Under the pieces are notes generated by a model. It worked only from the letters and a program-made list of their open reading frames with translations. It did no database searches and was not told the DNA's origin. This document shows, piece by piece, positions 1-13,610 of a stretch of DNA of 64,000 nucleotides. Source of the DNA: Ecdyonurus torrentis (taxonomy: Eukaryota; Arthropoda; Insecta; Ephemeroptera; Heptageniidae); assembly GCA_949318235.1 (NCBI GenBank), contig OX439137.1:23362653-23426652 (forward strand), read 5' to 3'. The translations under genes were made by a program, and so were the position numbers. Numbering within the stretch: position 1 is the stretch's first letter; every line of letters begins with the position of its first letter.

Positions 1-536
1 GTTTTGAAATTTGTATTTTTGTTTTGTTTTTTTATCTATAATTTATTTTAATTTATACCAGTGTATTTAATTTAATTTTGAAATAAATATTTTATTATAG
101 CTTATTTAACAAAAAATGTATGGCGGTTAAGGTTTTTAATTTTTAACCATTCAAATAGTCCTAAAATTACTAGTTGTGATTGGAAAATAAAACTGTTTTA
201 TATTTTTATTATTTCTAACAAGTAAATTGTGATTTAATAATTATAACATTAATATTTTATAATTTATATAAAATTATCATAAACCATTTTTTTACTTCTT
301 AAAAACTGCAAGTGAAAAGAAAAAAAAGAGAAAAAAAATTCGAAATAATTTTAAATGGTTTAAGAATAATCAAAATCCACTAATCTATATAAAGAGAAAA
401 AGAAGTAAATATTTTAATTTTTACAAAATTGCAGGTCTACATTTTTGAGTTTTTTTTTTAATTGTAAAAATAAATAACAAATATGAATAAGACAAAGCAA
501 AATTTGTTTAGTACAAAATTTGATTAGCATTGCGTG

Positions 537-598
<62 letters not shown>

Positions 599-1529
599 CT
601 CACTTCACAATAATGCACTATTATAAACAAAAAAATTCTATCAAAAACTTGAATTAATAAATAAACCTGTACATAAATAATAACAACCCACCCTTAACTA
701 AACTTTTTTTTTTTTTTTTTTTTTACTTTTAGTAAATTTTTGTCCACAAGAGTAACATCCGCATATATAAGACTGTCAAATACAAAAATAAACTTTTGCA
801 ATTTTTAGTAAAGCTTAAAATTACTTGCTTTCTAAATGTAAAATAAACTTTATAGCAAAATTCGATAGTCTTCTTTCGCATCTAACAAAGCTATACATAG
901 GCCATATATACACACACAGTATATGTATGTCGTCATACTCATGTTAAATTCAACTTAGTCCCTATCACACCTGCTAGGATTACCCTAGTAGCTAGCTTTT
1001 TAGTTTTCTAAACCCCTAACCAAAGTCAGGTAGGAAACTACTAAGTTTGTGGTAAAACAAAAGTTATATATATATACGTATAAATATATATATGTCAAAC
1101 TTACAAATACATATCGATTGAATTACAAATTAAAGGGTTCTATATAATAGGGAGTGAGATAAATAACAAATTGAAAGGGGTTTTGTGTGTTATATGATAC
1201 GAATAGATCTCATTTAAATTTGATGTTTATATTCTAATTATATTGGACAGTTTTGTTTTAGTTTACAATTTAGTTGTTTTAAGATAATTATTTGTAGCAT
1301 TTACCTTTGAACTATGTTTTATTTTAATGTTTTTATATAAGTTTATAGAAAGCTTGATGCTACAGTGCTTTATTGATGCTTTTTAGTGTTATATTTTAAA
1401 AGCAAACTCATTATTGTTATTAGTATGAAATAATAAGAAGTATATATATATATATATATATGATATATATATGATATAGATAACTATTAAAAAGTAAAAA
1501 AATTCAAATAAAAAACATATTTTCAAAAC
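1..1529. other. AT-rich non-coding stretch
   Basis: No gene or recognised transposon. It holds a (GA)n run at 541-595, a poly-T run near 705-724 and a short (TA)n at 1441-1461. The segment at about 955-1050 is of higher complexity and contains small inverted words around CTAGTAGCTAGC, but I could not pair it with another copy in the window. Confidence 0.6.
541..595 (+). repeat. (GA)n microsatellite
   Basis: Perfect GA dinucleotide run of about 27 units between unique AT-rich flanks. Confidence 0.97.
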
Positions 1530-1740
1530 ACGTAAAGAATAATTTACGTAAATTTTTATGAATTTGTGTCATTATAGCACAAATGATGCTAACGTACAAC
1601 AGCATAATAATTATGCTACATAACATAATATTTCTGCTCTGTAACATAGTTTTTATGCAGTATAGCATAGAGATTATGTTGTACTAAACAAATTGAACCG
1701 AAAATGAGGTGTCATAATTATTACCTATTCATTTTTGTCC
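1530..1740 (+). mobile_element. MITE family D copy 1
   Basis: Starts ACACGTAAAGAATAA and ends in TTATTACC-TATTCATTTTTGT, the family D terminal pattern (ACGGAAA-AATAAAT on one side, ATTTATTTTTCCGT on the other in better copies). The interior has the repeated AGCATAA/TTATGCT words typical of the family. It has no coding capacity. Confidence 0.6.
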
Positions 1741-2544
1741 ACCTTAAAAAAAAATTCTAGAGATACTACAACTGCAACTTATTTTATTAGATATAATTTA
1801 CCAAAGCTATTCATCTATTTGATTATTTTACATTTTTGAACCATCTTATCAATTTTTTTTTATTCGTTTTTTTATCGCAACAAGAGTTGATCCAAATTAC
1901 TCTAAAATGCTTATAACAAGTTAGATCGATTATAAAAGTCAATATAGAGTATGAAAAATTACTAAATATATGACAGTTTGCCATCAATACTTAGAAATCT
2001 GAATAATGATACTTTATTACAATTTTTTGAAGAACAAATTAACATAGTATATTTTTCTAAAAGCATATTTTCTAAAAAAAAATGTAAAGCATAGTTTAAA
2101 AGTTTGATTTTATTTTTTAATATGTTAAGCATATTTACTCTGGCAGAATTTTGGATCTCAACTCAAAAATTGATGAAATTGATTTGTACTTATGCATATA
2201 CCACTCACTGAAATTTGTAACATTATACAGACTAAATGTATAGCATATTTTATAGAATATCTATTATTGTTAAAGATAAAACCTTTGAAAATATATTTTC
2301 AATAAAATATTAATATATTATAATTGTTTTTATTATTGTTGGTACTGAAATGACTAGAATAACACTACACTATTGTTACTATATGAACTGCCTGGGTTAA
2401 TAAAATGTCTTATTTCTTTTCTTAAAACTAATTAATATCATATTTACATAAAAATACAAAACTCCCCCACTGTATGTAAAGTTAAGTTTTGAACAAGAAA
2501 TAATAATAAAAAAAAAATAAAAAGATTAACATAAAAATAAAGCA
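1741..2544. other. AT-rich stretch, nothing recognised
   Basis: No open frame, splice pair or repeat shared with the rest of the window. GAACTGCCTGGGTTAATAAAA near 2384-2404 resembles short segments near 10570 and 41690 (GGCAGTTCAYAGTAA in the other strand sense), which may be an old repeat end. Confidence 0.5.
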
Positions 2545-2734
2545 AGATTGTATTCATATAAAAGTCGACTCCATATATGAGCACTAAATAACAAGGGCTG
2601 GTGAAGGGAAAATTGCAAATTTTGCCAGTTTTAAAGTACTTAGCAATATCTTTGAGAGCTTTGATGTTGCTACTAGGTTGAATTAGCAATAAAAATAACA
2701 ATGACAAAAAACAAACTAATTTTCTAAAGAAAAT

Positions 2735-2795
<61 letters not shown>

Positions 2796-2857
2796 ATTTT
2801 TCCTATTTTGAGCAATGTTATTCATTGCTACAGTATGATGTCATGCACATACACCAT
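2545..2857 (+). mobile_element. MITE family C copy 1 with internal poly-A
   Basis: Aligns by eye with the copies at 12844, 60020, 61460 and 63769: AAGTCGACTCCATA, then GAGCACTAAATAAC, GCCAGTTTTAAA, TTGAGAGC, GGTTGAATTAG, and the 3' part AGCAATGTTATTCATTGCT. In this copy the A-run between AATAGC and CCATTTTTCC has grown to about 55 A. The ATGACGTCAT of the copy at 60020 reads ATGATGTCAT here, a CpG-decay change. Confidence 0.85.
2739..2793 (+). repeat. Long poly-A run inside MITE C1
   Basis: About 55 consecutive A, the longest mononucleotide run in the window. It sits where sister copies have only a short A-rich stretch, so it probably expanded in place rather than marking a retroposon tail. 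Confidence 0.95.
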
Positions 2858-3418
<561 letters not shown>

Positions 3419-3419
3419 T

Positions 3420-3694
3420 GTATATACAGTATGAACTGTACAGTACAGTACTATAACCCTATGTTATACGTGATTTAATAAGTGAGAATTATTTACTTAT
3501 AGTTTCGTACGCATACTAACTTTCGTGTATGTTATGTACACATAACGTGTTGTTAACTTTTTCATCAAATTTCAATATTCAATGAATGGGGGTTTGTTTG
3601 TATTCATTTTTATTTTCAAATATGTAGACATATTTTTTAGTTGAAAAATCAATACAAATCTCTATGTAGAAAATGGAATTAAAGTCAGCAACTA

Positions 3695-3749
<55 letters not shown>

Positions 3750-4556
3750 CTAGTTAATATATATTTTTTTCTTTTAAAATTTTCAACGATCTCTTTTTAA
3801 AAGAGTTTAATGTTAAAAAAAAAAGTTTTCCGACTCTTTTTTTTTTGTAATGAAAACGCAGCCAGTTATTCGATTTTTACTGCGATTTATGTCATTATTT
3901 GTAGCCCATATGTGCTATGAACAAAATTTTATTTTCTCAATTCCTCTCTCTCTCTCTCTCTCTCTCTCATCTCTCTTCAAAGTAACCTACAAGAATCTTT
4001 TTTGATTGCGCTATTTTTTTTATATACCAATTATTGGTAAAACTGACCCTAGATTGCGAAATAATGCGAAAGATTACTATTTTTTATTGTGTGAAATAGC
4101 CACAACAAACTGAGCCTATAATACATCATTGTCAAAAATCAAAGGAACATGTCAAAATTTAATTAACACTTCAATACAACTTTTTTTTTTACGATAAAAC
4201 ATTTTTTTTTCTTTTTCCTTGTATTCACTTCCTTTTGTTTTATCTTACTTATCTATAGTACAGTTAACGTTAGAATTAAATTTTTTTTGTAGGTTGTAGA
4301 AAATTGACTATGAAACTTAAACAGTATAGACTAACTATTCATATATTATTACTTTAATAAAACAGGTTTTAAGTTAATTTTACTCGATGGTATTATAGTT
4401 ATTTAGATTTTTTTTATGTGCATTGTTTGTAAAAAAACAACTACTTCTATAATTAAAATTTAGGACATTTTATACGTATATTTATATAAAAGTTTAAATG
4501 AAATCAAAATGTACGTTTATGCACTTATAACTATGGCAAGTCATAATATACTTGTC
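3420..4556. other. AT-rich stretch with two (TC)n runs
   Basis: Contains (TC)n at 3699-3745 and at 3944-3968. The rest shows no gene or shared repeat. Confidence 0.6.
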
Positions 4557-4863
4557 TTAAAAACGTAGAACACTTTGAAAAGAAATCTTGCCTAATATCC
4601 TAACATACCTAAATATCAACGTTAATTTGACCGGAGTCATTGATTTCTTATTTATTTTACATTTTTAAAATATCAGTTGCGGGTTTATGAAGTCACAGCT
4701 CCCTAGTTTCCGCGCGCAAGAACCAGGTGATCTGTGACGTCATAAATTGATTTGTGAATGGAAAATAAATAAGAAATCAATTACTCCGACTAAATCAACG
4801 TTGATATTTAGGTATATTAGGATATTAGACATGTTTTTCGTTGAAGGTGTTCTACGCCTTTAA
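4557..4863 (+). mobile_element. Palindromic MITE family B copy 1
   Basis: TTAA at both ends. The left terminus AAACGTAGAACACTTT pairs with AAGGTGTTCTACGCCT at the right. Inside, CAACGTTAATTTGACCGGAG mirrors CTCCGACTAAATCAACGTTG, and TTATTTATTTT mirrors AAAATAAATAA, so almost the whole unit is an inverted repeat. The right arm carries TGTGACGTCATAAA while the left has GAAGTCACAGC, a decayed partner. Confidence 0.9.
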
Positions 4864-6438
4864 GTTTTTCCTATTTCCGCCGAGGAGCTCTTAGACTTGT
4901 TTGACTGTAATATCAGATGATGTTGTTTGACATGTGTTATATATATAAAAAGAAGAAAAATAAAAAGCAGGAAAAAAACAAGAGATAGAGAGGAGGTTAA
5001 AATTGCTTTGTCAACGTTGATGGGGTGTGAAATAAGATTTTGTGATTGAAAACTATATTGTGGTAAAAATTGTATTTTGAGAAATTTATAAAGACAATAT
5101 CAGGATGGTTTATCTTTTCATACAAAAATATACAGCTTATAATAGATTCAAGATTGTACTTTGTGTCATAGAAATGAAATTACCTGTTACAGATAGAATC
5201 CATTTGTAATGTAAAAAAAAAAAAAAAAAAAGAAAAAGAGAGAGAAATATATATAAATAATTAATAAAAAAAAATCCAATTAAATCAAGCAAATTAGGTT
5301 CGAATTAGCTCCATTGAAAACTTGCATAATATTAACTCCATAGCACCAATGTAGAGATGAAATGTAATATTGATATAAAATCATTATCAAATTTTAATGC
5401 AAAATTCTTGTTATAAAATTACTTGAGATGATAAAAATCATATCTTAAAATGACAATTTTACTTTTGCTACAGAATTATTTTCAAAGACAAAGCTTAAAA
5501 AAAAAAAAAAAAAAAGGGTTTGTGGCAAAATCTGACATGTGTGCAAATTTTTTTCCCATCCATATAACTTTAAAGTATGCGAATGCTATAAAGTACTCTA
5601 TAATTTAAAATCTTTATTTTTTTATTAATTGATGAAATCAATATTGACTACTTGCATAATAGACATATTTTCCTGGTTTCAGACGTAGTGATCAAGTTGC
5701 TTACTCAACACTTTTCTTAAAAAAAAAAAAAAAAAAAAAAAAAACTAAATTTGCAGTAACGAGATTTTCAACTTCAGTCACTGAAAATATTTTCATTATT
5801 GTCATTATCATTTTTTTGTTCTGTACTTGAGTTATGTTATGACTTTAACTTGTTCTAATCAGTATAGGCATTGAACATAATAAATCGCCAATCTTTGCTA
5901 TGTACATATCATCAATTTGTTTACGATCCAACGGTCAGAAAAATTATAAAATATAATACGTGAAATGTGTGTAAAAAAAATCATTATATTCTTTATCCAT
6001 TGTATAAGTTATTAATATTTTTCTTATAAAGTTTTTCAATATTTCATTAAAAAAAAGTGACAAACTTTTTTCCTATACTAAACAATATACCAATTTTTTT
6101 TTTCTTAATAATATTGCGTAAAAAGTTTTCTGTATGAAAAATGATTAATATATTGTATAATAATTCAAAAGTAGGTAAAAGAAGTAAACATATGAATAAT
6201 TAAATATTACTTTCCCTCTTGTATACATAAACAATTTTAGTTTACATTATTGAATAGAAAGAAAAAGAAGCGTATACAATAAGTAAACGGTAAACTTTTT
6301 TTTTCAGTCTTCTGGGATTAAAATTGTATTTTTTTTTTTACGTTAAGTTTGAAAGTATTTTAAAACGTGAATTGAATTAGAGTTTTCTTTGCAAAGTTTG
6401 TATTGAGAATAAGAGAAGAAAAATAATTCAAACAATAG

Positions 6439-6470
<32 letters not shown>

Positions 6471-6704
6471 CTTTTTGAAAATAGATGATCAATATTTTTA
6501 TATGGTTTGACAATTTCCTAAAACTTGGCATTTATTTCACTATAATCAATACGTTGGGATACTCAATAACATGTCACAATATATTTTTTTCTATTCGACA
6601 TTAATTTAAAATCTATATGTCAGAACGTGCGAAAATCTTTATATCTCAAGTGTATTCTAAATAAATAATTATATTAAATAAAAATACTTTAGCCTATATT
6701 TATG
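4864..6704. other. AT-rich stretch with poly-A runs
   Basis: No gene or shared repeat seen. A-runs lie near 5213-5231, 5499-5515, 5720-5743 and 6448-6470. Confidence 0.55.
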
Positions 6705-6815
6705 TACTGTACACGTACATAAATAAATACATAAAATAATTATGCTAGCTCATATTCAGCATAAATTGTTTGATACAATATAATCTATGCTATGTTATAC
6801 TGCCTATATATAATT
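6705..6815 (-). mobile_element. MITE family D fragment (copy 2)
   Basis: GTACATAAATAAATACATAA then AATTATGCTAGC and AGCATAAATTGT match the reversed right half of family D. The other end is not clear; a weak candidate is near 7017-7040, which would imply an insertion between them. Confidence 0.4.
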
Positions 6816-7138
6816 ATGTTACAAAGCATTGCAGCAAAGCAGTACGTACATGAAATCTAAATTTTGCATTAGGCTTATGGAAAAACCGTAAATATGGCAA
6901 AATTGCCATGTATACACAGGCCAAGATATAGAGCGGGTGCGGTGGGTGGTAAAGAATGCATTGAAATATTGGCATTTACTCCCATTGTTGTGCAATATTT
7001 TTATTTCCTTCGGGTGCATGCATCATAAAATATGTAACTTATTCATTTTGTGTTGATGACTATTGATAGCCACATAATAAATATTTAAATAGAAATTGTC
7101 CTTTAATAGATTAATAAGAAATCATAATTAAAAACAGT
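6816..7138. other. Unassigned sequence of higher complexity
   Basis: About 300 bases with more G and C than the surroundings and an incidental 66-codon open frame on the minus strand. No domain or splice signal supports coding. Confidence 0.4.
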
Positions 7139-7357
<219 letters not shown>

Positions 7358-7782
7358 CATTTCAGTAACATATTATTACGATGCAATATTATATGCATAA
7401 TTATGCACGTACTGTACACGCACTAAACTACATATTAAAGAAATCGTATTAAAAATAATTGTTTAACTATATACTATTATTATTATTTTTTAGAAGTTTT
7501 TAGCACAATACAAAAAGCAAATGTATATGAAATTCACAAAAGTCATCTCGTCCTTTTTTACGTTACACACGCAACTTTGGTCAGAATATTGCAAAAGAGA
7601 GCTATATATACTAGTAATTAATTTTTTATACTTCTTTACTTATAGTCCTTCAAGGCTAACAAAATATCAAACTTTTTAAGCATGACTTAAAAGTTACAGT
7701 AACAATGTTTTATTATTCTCTTTTTTTTTTTAATTAAAGTTAAAGTTAAGTTCAACTTAAATAAAACTTTGAATGGTCATGC

Positions 7783-7786
<4 letters not shown>
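7358..7786. other. AT-rich stretch, nothing recognised
   Basis: No gene, splice pair or shared repeat. Confidence 0.5.

Positions 7787-7851
<65 letters not shown>
7787..7851 (+). repeat. (TA)n microsatellite
   Basis: Perfect TA run of about 32 units. Confidence 0.97.
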
Positions 7852-7854
<3 letters not shown>

Positions 7855-8589
7855 ATACGTAATAATAAAGTCATAAAACATGTCTGGTATAATAATTATA
7901 ATTATTGTGCGTCGAAGTGTGAAAATATATTTAATATTTTTATGTTCCTCTCATATTTTAAATTAATGTTTCATCAAAGTACCTCAAAGTGTACGTGTTT
8001 CTCGTTAAGAATTTTGTGATTTTTATGATTACTTGACTTACTGTATTTTTCAAATGTTTATATATTATTAGCAGTATACACGATTGTTATAATATATTTT
8101 ACCATTTAAATTTAGCACTATCTCATTAGAATAGAATTTCAAATTTAGCAAATTTTGATAGGGGTAAAGAACATGAGGGAGGGGTTTAAATTTATCACGT
8201 AACCAGAGCGATGACTGTGATTGGCGGCGGTACATTGTGACGTCAGATACGTGATAAAATTAACTGTATCTAGTTATTACATTGGCATTATCATATTAGA
8301 AAAGTTTAATAATAATAAAAAATAATAATAATTTATAATGTTTCCCAGGTAAATAAAAAGGTAGCAATAATAATGTTATAAGCGCTTTACTATGTTATAT
8401 AGATATTGCTATCATGCAAGCGAACCTTATATCGTCTTAAAATATGAATTAAGAGCACAACGTGACTTAGTCTCAAGTAAGATGTATGATAGTGTCACGA
8501 AAGCAAACTGTGCATGACATTTTTTTCGTGCACTATATGAATCATCACACAAGAATTATTGCTTGATTATTATTGTTATCATTTTTAAA
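7852..8589. other. AT-rich stretch with a small CRE-bearing foldback
   Basis: At 8191-8262, TTTATCACGTA pairs with TACGTGATAAA across a loop of about 50 bases. The loop holds GATTGGC and GTGACGTCAG. This could be a short foldback element; only one copy is present. Otherwise nothing is recognised. Confidence 0.5.
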
Positions 8590-8846
8590 CGTTGAATACA
8601 CGGTCCATATAATAAAGAGGTTGAGCGCAGCACAAAACTCGCGCATTCGATTTCATTTTGCGATAAATTGGACTTGGTTCTAAGCCAATACGATGCCGTT
8701 CACCAGCTACGTCACTGATAAGGTGAACAAAATTGTATGTGGCGATATGATGTCTTTGGTGAATTTCTGTAAGCTTCGCGACCTTATAGCCAAAAAAATT
8801 TCCCGGAGCATCTAACCTCTTATATCTGGAACTTGCGTTGAATACA
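8590..8846 (+). mobile_element. Possible MITE flanked by an 11-bp direct repeat
   Basis: CGTTGAATACA occurs at 8590-8600 and again at 8836-8846. Just inside, CCATATAATAAAGAGGTT resembles the reverse complement of AACCTCTTATATCTGG. An 11-bp duplication with inverted ends would suit a Mutator-like non-autonomous element, but it is a single copy here. A 40-codon ATG frame (8693-8815) of higher GC lies inside; it matches no family I recognise and is probably chance. Confidence 0.45.
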
Positions 8847-9353
8847 AGTTAGGTATACCAAACATTTTAAATATTAATTTTTATTAATTTAAAAAAAAAA
8901 AAATGTTTTTTATTCATATTTTTAATATTACATTTTTGGTTGACTCTAATAATGCTTTACAGTTTCAAATTTTACAGACTCTGTAATAGAAAGTTTTATT
9001 TGTTGTCTTAGAGTAAGATTTTATAAGACAATTAATGTTACATTTTTTTAAAACTATATTTTGTGGATTCTATCACTATGGAGTTTTCATTGCAAAAACC
9101 ATTTTAATTTTCCAACGTCAAAATGATTAATAATATAATAATTAATTTAAATATAAAAAAAGGTTAATTAAAAATACAGAACAATATAATTATGGTTATT
9201 GGTAACACATTAAAAGGTTACAATAGAAAAAAATTCAATACAAAACTTTTTTTAATTTGAGTATAGATTTTTTTGAAATGATAACTAATACAAAATTTGT
9301 TCACCCTCATTTTCAATAAAAATATATTTTATTGTGTTTCTGTGGCTATTTAT

Positions 9354-9388
<35 letters not shown>

Positions 9389-9575
9389 TTCTCTTTCTCT
9401 CTCTCTCCTATCTATTCCAATTTTTTGTATTTATATACATTTACAACATTTAACTAAAACCATAGTATTCAAACATTTTATCTCTAAAAGTATAATTTAA
9501 ATTTATTTACAATTGTAATTCAACCATTAAAAAGATATAAAAATGTTACACAATAGCATAAATATTATTTCCTTA

Positions 9576-9610
<35 letters not shown>

Positions 9611-9813
9611 ATGTCGTGTTTAAATAAAACTAAAAACAAAAAAATAGATAAAATAATAATAATATAGAAATCCCTTACAACACTGTATAAATTTTGAAGA
9701 TGGCATCTTAAATACCAGTGTTTTTAATTTCATTTCATCACGATTTTGACATTTTAATTTTTTTTTCTATATAACATTATTAGCACAAATCACGAAAAAA
9801 ATGTGTTGTTTCA

Positions 9814-9848
<35 letters not shown>

Positions 9849-10454
9849 GAAAATTTCAAAGAAAATAATTATTTATTTTTATAAGAAAGTAATAGTAATT
9901 TTTTAATAGTTTGTATGACACTGGAAATGCAGTGATCATAATGTATTAGCTTTTTCACACAGAACCAAATACAGGCCCGTATTTATACAGTATATGCCTT
10001 GTGCACTAAATAATTTCATTGCATTAAATGAATTTGCATTAAAAAAAAATATTTATGTGACAAAATCCGGGCACTATAGAGTAAGTCCAAGGTTATGTTT
10101 TTATCTTTTTAATTTTAGATATATCTACGAGTATTTTAAATTTACATTAAAATTATTAAGGACAAATGTGATGGTCTTTTAATATGTGCAGCAATATAAT
10201 TTATGTCTTATGTTGTCTGAAATTTGTATTTGACTTGTCTTGAGGAAACCAATAAATTGATTTGATTTCTTGATGCCATCAAATTTATTAAACCAAAATT
10301 GAAAATAAATTGCATCATATGAATAAGACACACATTAGTAATGTATCATTTTATATTTTTACTGAATTTTTAATGAACTAAAATCAGTCACGTTAATACA
10401 AAATTATTATTTATTCGGATGTATAATAGAAATGAGCATGTTTTCATTTCCAAA

Positions 10455-10490
<36 letters not shown>

Positions 10491-10727
10491 ATTCCAATAT
10501 TTCCGAATGAATATATTAATTGTGGGTGTATTAATAATAGTAATATCAACTATAAGAAACTTTATAGACCAAGGCAGTTCACAGTAACAATGGAAGTTAC
10601 AACACTTGTCAAAGATCTAAAATATGCATAGAATAATAAACTTTACTGATGTTACTAATTTTTGGTCTATTTTTGTTACAGTTAGTTGCGTAAAGGTACG
10701 ATTAATTCATACTCCAAAACTACGGAC

Positions 10728-10762
<35 letters not shown>

Positions 10763-10872
10763 GCTATCAAATAAATTTCATATTTCGAAGTGATAGCGGA
10801 AAAGGCTCCTTTAGTATATTGATCAACTATCACTTTTTAGAGTTCCCAATTAAATCAAATAAATCCAATTAA
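8847..10872. other. AT-rich stretch with homopolymers and a (TC)n run
   Basis: Holds an interrupted (TC)n at 9354-9409, A-runs near 9580-9607, 9818-9846 and 10735-10760, and a T-run near 10459-10487. No gene or clear shared repeat. Confidence 0.55.
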
Positions 10873-11173
10873 TTTATAGACCCCTTGCATATCCTTGCGC
10901 TTTGTCGCCATGTTTGTGGTGCCTAATGCATAGTCCAGCATAGGGGAAACATCATTTCTCCTAATTTTTCACATGCATAAAAAGTTTATTTCAACGGAAC
11001 AAATTTTTCTCATATTCATCGAGCTTATTAGGAGCTAGAAATACGGGTTTGATTGAGGTTTGAAGCTTCTTTTGCTATTAAAAAATAGACAAATGACGTT
11101 TTTCCTATGCTGGCCTATGTATTACTGACCAACAAAATAGCGGCTCTTTAATATGAGTGCAACTGGTCTATTA
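10873..11173 (+). mobile_element. MITE family E copy 1
   Basis: Matches 56438-56734 along its length: CCTTGCGCTTTGTCGCCATG, TTTATTTCAAC, TTGAGGTTTGAAGCTTCTTT, ATGCTGGCCTATGTATT, and the end GAGTGCAACTGGTCTATTA. The ends are inverted (TATAGACC-TTGCA against TGCAA-GGTCTATT). No coding capacity. Confidence 0.85.
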
Positions 11174-11232
11174 GTAGAAGTTAATACCAATTTATTTACG
11201 ATATTTTCCTACTACTACAATAATTTGCACAG

Positions 11233-11272
<40 letters not shown>

Positions 11273-11939
11273 TACAGTGTTCAGAATGTAAAATATCACT
11301 TCACACGTAAAATGTTTTCAAAAAGAAAGTATTATTTTTTCTTACCAAGATAATCGTGAAGAGTTAATGTTATTAGTTTACGGTCTAGAGAGCTTATGAA
11401 TAAAATTTTGTTTAAAAAAAAATGGTATTCTAACACTACATACTTTAGCTTGCGTGCGTGTTATGTTAATCCATCCTAACCAAATTGCACACAAACACAC
11501 ATTTAAACCAAAAAAAAAAAAAATCTCTTCTTTATCTTTACGCTACCTAATTCTGCTAGAATATAAAAGTACCATATATTTGTGTGTGTTAAAAACAGGA
11601 AAAAGTAAAAATATTATGTAATAATAATTCCAAGGTAGATTTTAATAAGTGGTAATACAATATGTCAGATAATTCGTCTTATGAAAATATATTTATTATA
11701 ATACATATTATGCATTTTATAATTTTTTTTTTTTTTTTTACGATCTTTTGTGTAATCTTTTTTATCTCATCATCACACCGAAAATTTTGCAAATATGTGA
11801 TGAATAAATTCTCAGAGAACAATATTTAGTCAAAAGTGAATAATATAGTTGACAAAAAATTATCATAATAACGAAAAAAAATGGCACCAATGTTAGGATT
11901 ATAATTATATCCTGAAAAATATCAAAATAACCAATGACT
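11174..11939. other. AT-rich stretch, nothing recognised
   Basis: An A-run at 11236-11267 follows the end of element E1. No gene or shared repeat found. Confidence 0.5.
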
Positions 11940-12287
11940 TTAAAGGCATAGACAAAAAGTAAATATTAAAAGCAAATACATCACAAAACACTTGATAGTA
12001 CTTAAGCCTTATTTTTAACTCATAGATAACATTATTTTGTCTCAAAATACGCCGTAGTAGTTATCAGAAGATTTTGACTTATGAAACCCTCACAACATTT
12101 TCATACTTGCCTTTCTCTGATGTCAGAAACCAGAATTGTCTAACAAATAGCATACTTTAAAATATTTTCAAGCTCTGTTGTGGGACCACATTTACATACT
12201 TGCAGAAATTGTCATCAGTTTTGGAGATCCTATTTTGTAATTAATCATTCAAAAGCACATTTTGTTTCATATGGTCTATGGCTGTAA
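11940..12287 (+). mobile_element. MITE family A copy 1
   Basis: Begins TTAA-AGGCATAGACAA and ends ATGGTCTATGGCTGTAA, with the final TTAA mutated to GTAA. It shares the CACTTGATRG, CTCAAAA, CGCACAACATTTTCATAC-like and TTTCATATGGTCTATGGC blocks with nine other copies. The CRE-like core is CTGATGTCAG rather than CTGACGTCAG, the only one of the ten copies that lost it. Confidence 0.92.
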
Positions 12288-12289
12288 AG

Positions 12290-12358
12290 TTTATTTCTAA
12301 CGCTTGTGACGTCATTTACGTTTTCTCGTAAAATCATCAACATTTTATAACGTCATAA
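12290..12358 (+). mobile_element. Half of palindromic MITE family L
   Basis: CTAACGCTTGTGACGTCATT, TACGTTTTC and AACGTCATAA match the right arm of the element at 25650-25987. A (TA)n run follows at 12358-12381, as at 25990. The left arm is missing, so this is a truncated copy abutting A1. Confidence 0.6.
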
Positions 12359-12381
12359 TATATATATATATATATATATAT

Positions 12382-12843
12382 ACATAATTATATTATATAT
12401 ATAGCAAAGCTGTGAACAAAGTTTTTTCAAAGGATTTTATTAATATTATTATTATTTGAATTTAACACCTAAGCTGGCAGATGAAAATATTTTGGCAAAA
12501 GTTTATGTATTTTGCTTTTATATTAGTTATGTAAATTCCACTATACAGTACATATACAAAAACAAGGAATAATTAGTGTTGTTATGAGTATGTTTCTGAG
12601 GTGATGTTATCGTGTAAATTAAATGTTTATATAGTCTACTGCGGTTCATGGATAATTTAAATATTTATGAATATTCAATATTATATTAATTTTGTGTATG
12701 TATAAATATATATATATAGAGAGTGTTTTTGTTTATAAGGTAAATCGATCACGTTTGTACTGTACTACATATTATTCATAGTACAATATTTATACAGTTT
12801 TTTTGTTTAATACAAATATTTTATGTGTGTGCATTATAAATAT
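12382..12843. other. AT-rich stretch, nothing recognised
   Basis: No gene or shared repeat. Confidence 0.5.
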
Positions 12844-13066
12844 AGGGTGTTTTTATTCATGTTTAAGTCGACGCCATAAGTGAGCGATAAATAACATGGG
12901 CCAGGATGGGAAAATAACTCATTTTCCCAGTTTAAAAATACTTTGCAATAGTTTTGAGAGCATTGATGCTGTTAACAGGTTGAATTAGTTTTTCAAGTAT
13001 GCAAGAAAAATAATGATAACCAAAACTTATAGTTAATTTTCCAAAGAAAAATCGCCAAAAATTACG
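12844..13066 (+). mobile_element. MITE family C copy 2, 3' truncated
   Basis: Begins AGGGTGTTTTTATTCATG, then AAGTCGACGCCATAAGTGAG, CCCAGTTTAAAAATACTTTG, GATGCTGTTAACAGG and CAAAAATTACG, where homology stops. The final 80 or so bases found in the 60020 copy are absent. Confidence 0.85.
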
Positions 13067-13569
13067 TGAGATATATATAAGCCAGTCACCTACCCCCTTA
13101 AAAACTTTATTTATTTATTTTTTTTCAGAGCATTTAACTAACTTTTTTTTCTTTCGTGTACTTATCCATTAAAAACTGTCCATCAACAACTTTGTAATTA
13201 CGTTACATAATGAGATGTTAAACATATAATCTCAAATTTATACATTGTACACATTAATTAGCTTCTACGATTACTTAAAGTTTCATGATCGATTATTTAA
13301 ACAAGAATTAACAGAAACCATATTATAAAAAAAACATTCTAACTAGAATGCTATATTTTAATGATTGTATTTAAAAATCAGTGTCATTTAACAGTATTAA
13401 AAATATTGTCTCCATTGCATTTCAGTTTCATTTTTAACATTTATAAATCGATTATATAATAAATCGTAAATTAAATTAGTAGCAACAATACGGTATAAAG
13501 GTTAAACCTACATTATGAATCTTGTTCATCATTTCGGTCACGGACAAAACTCATCTTCAAAGATAAATA

Positions 13570-13610
<41 letters not shown>

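Noticed and set aside
6819..7019. 66-codon minus-strand frame
   Set aside because: No domain, no splice signals, composition of the flanks; may lie inside a broken D copy.
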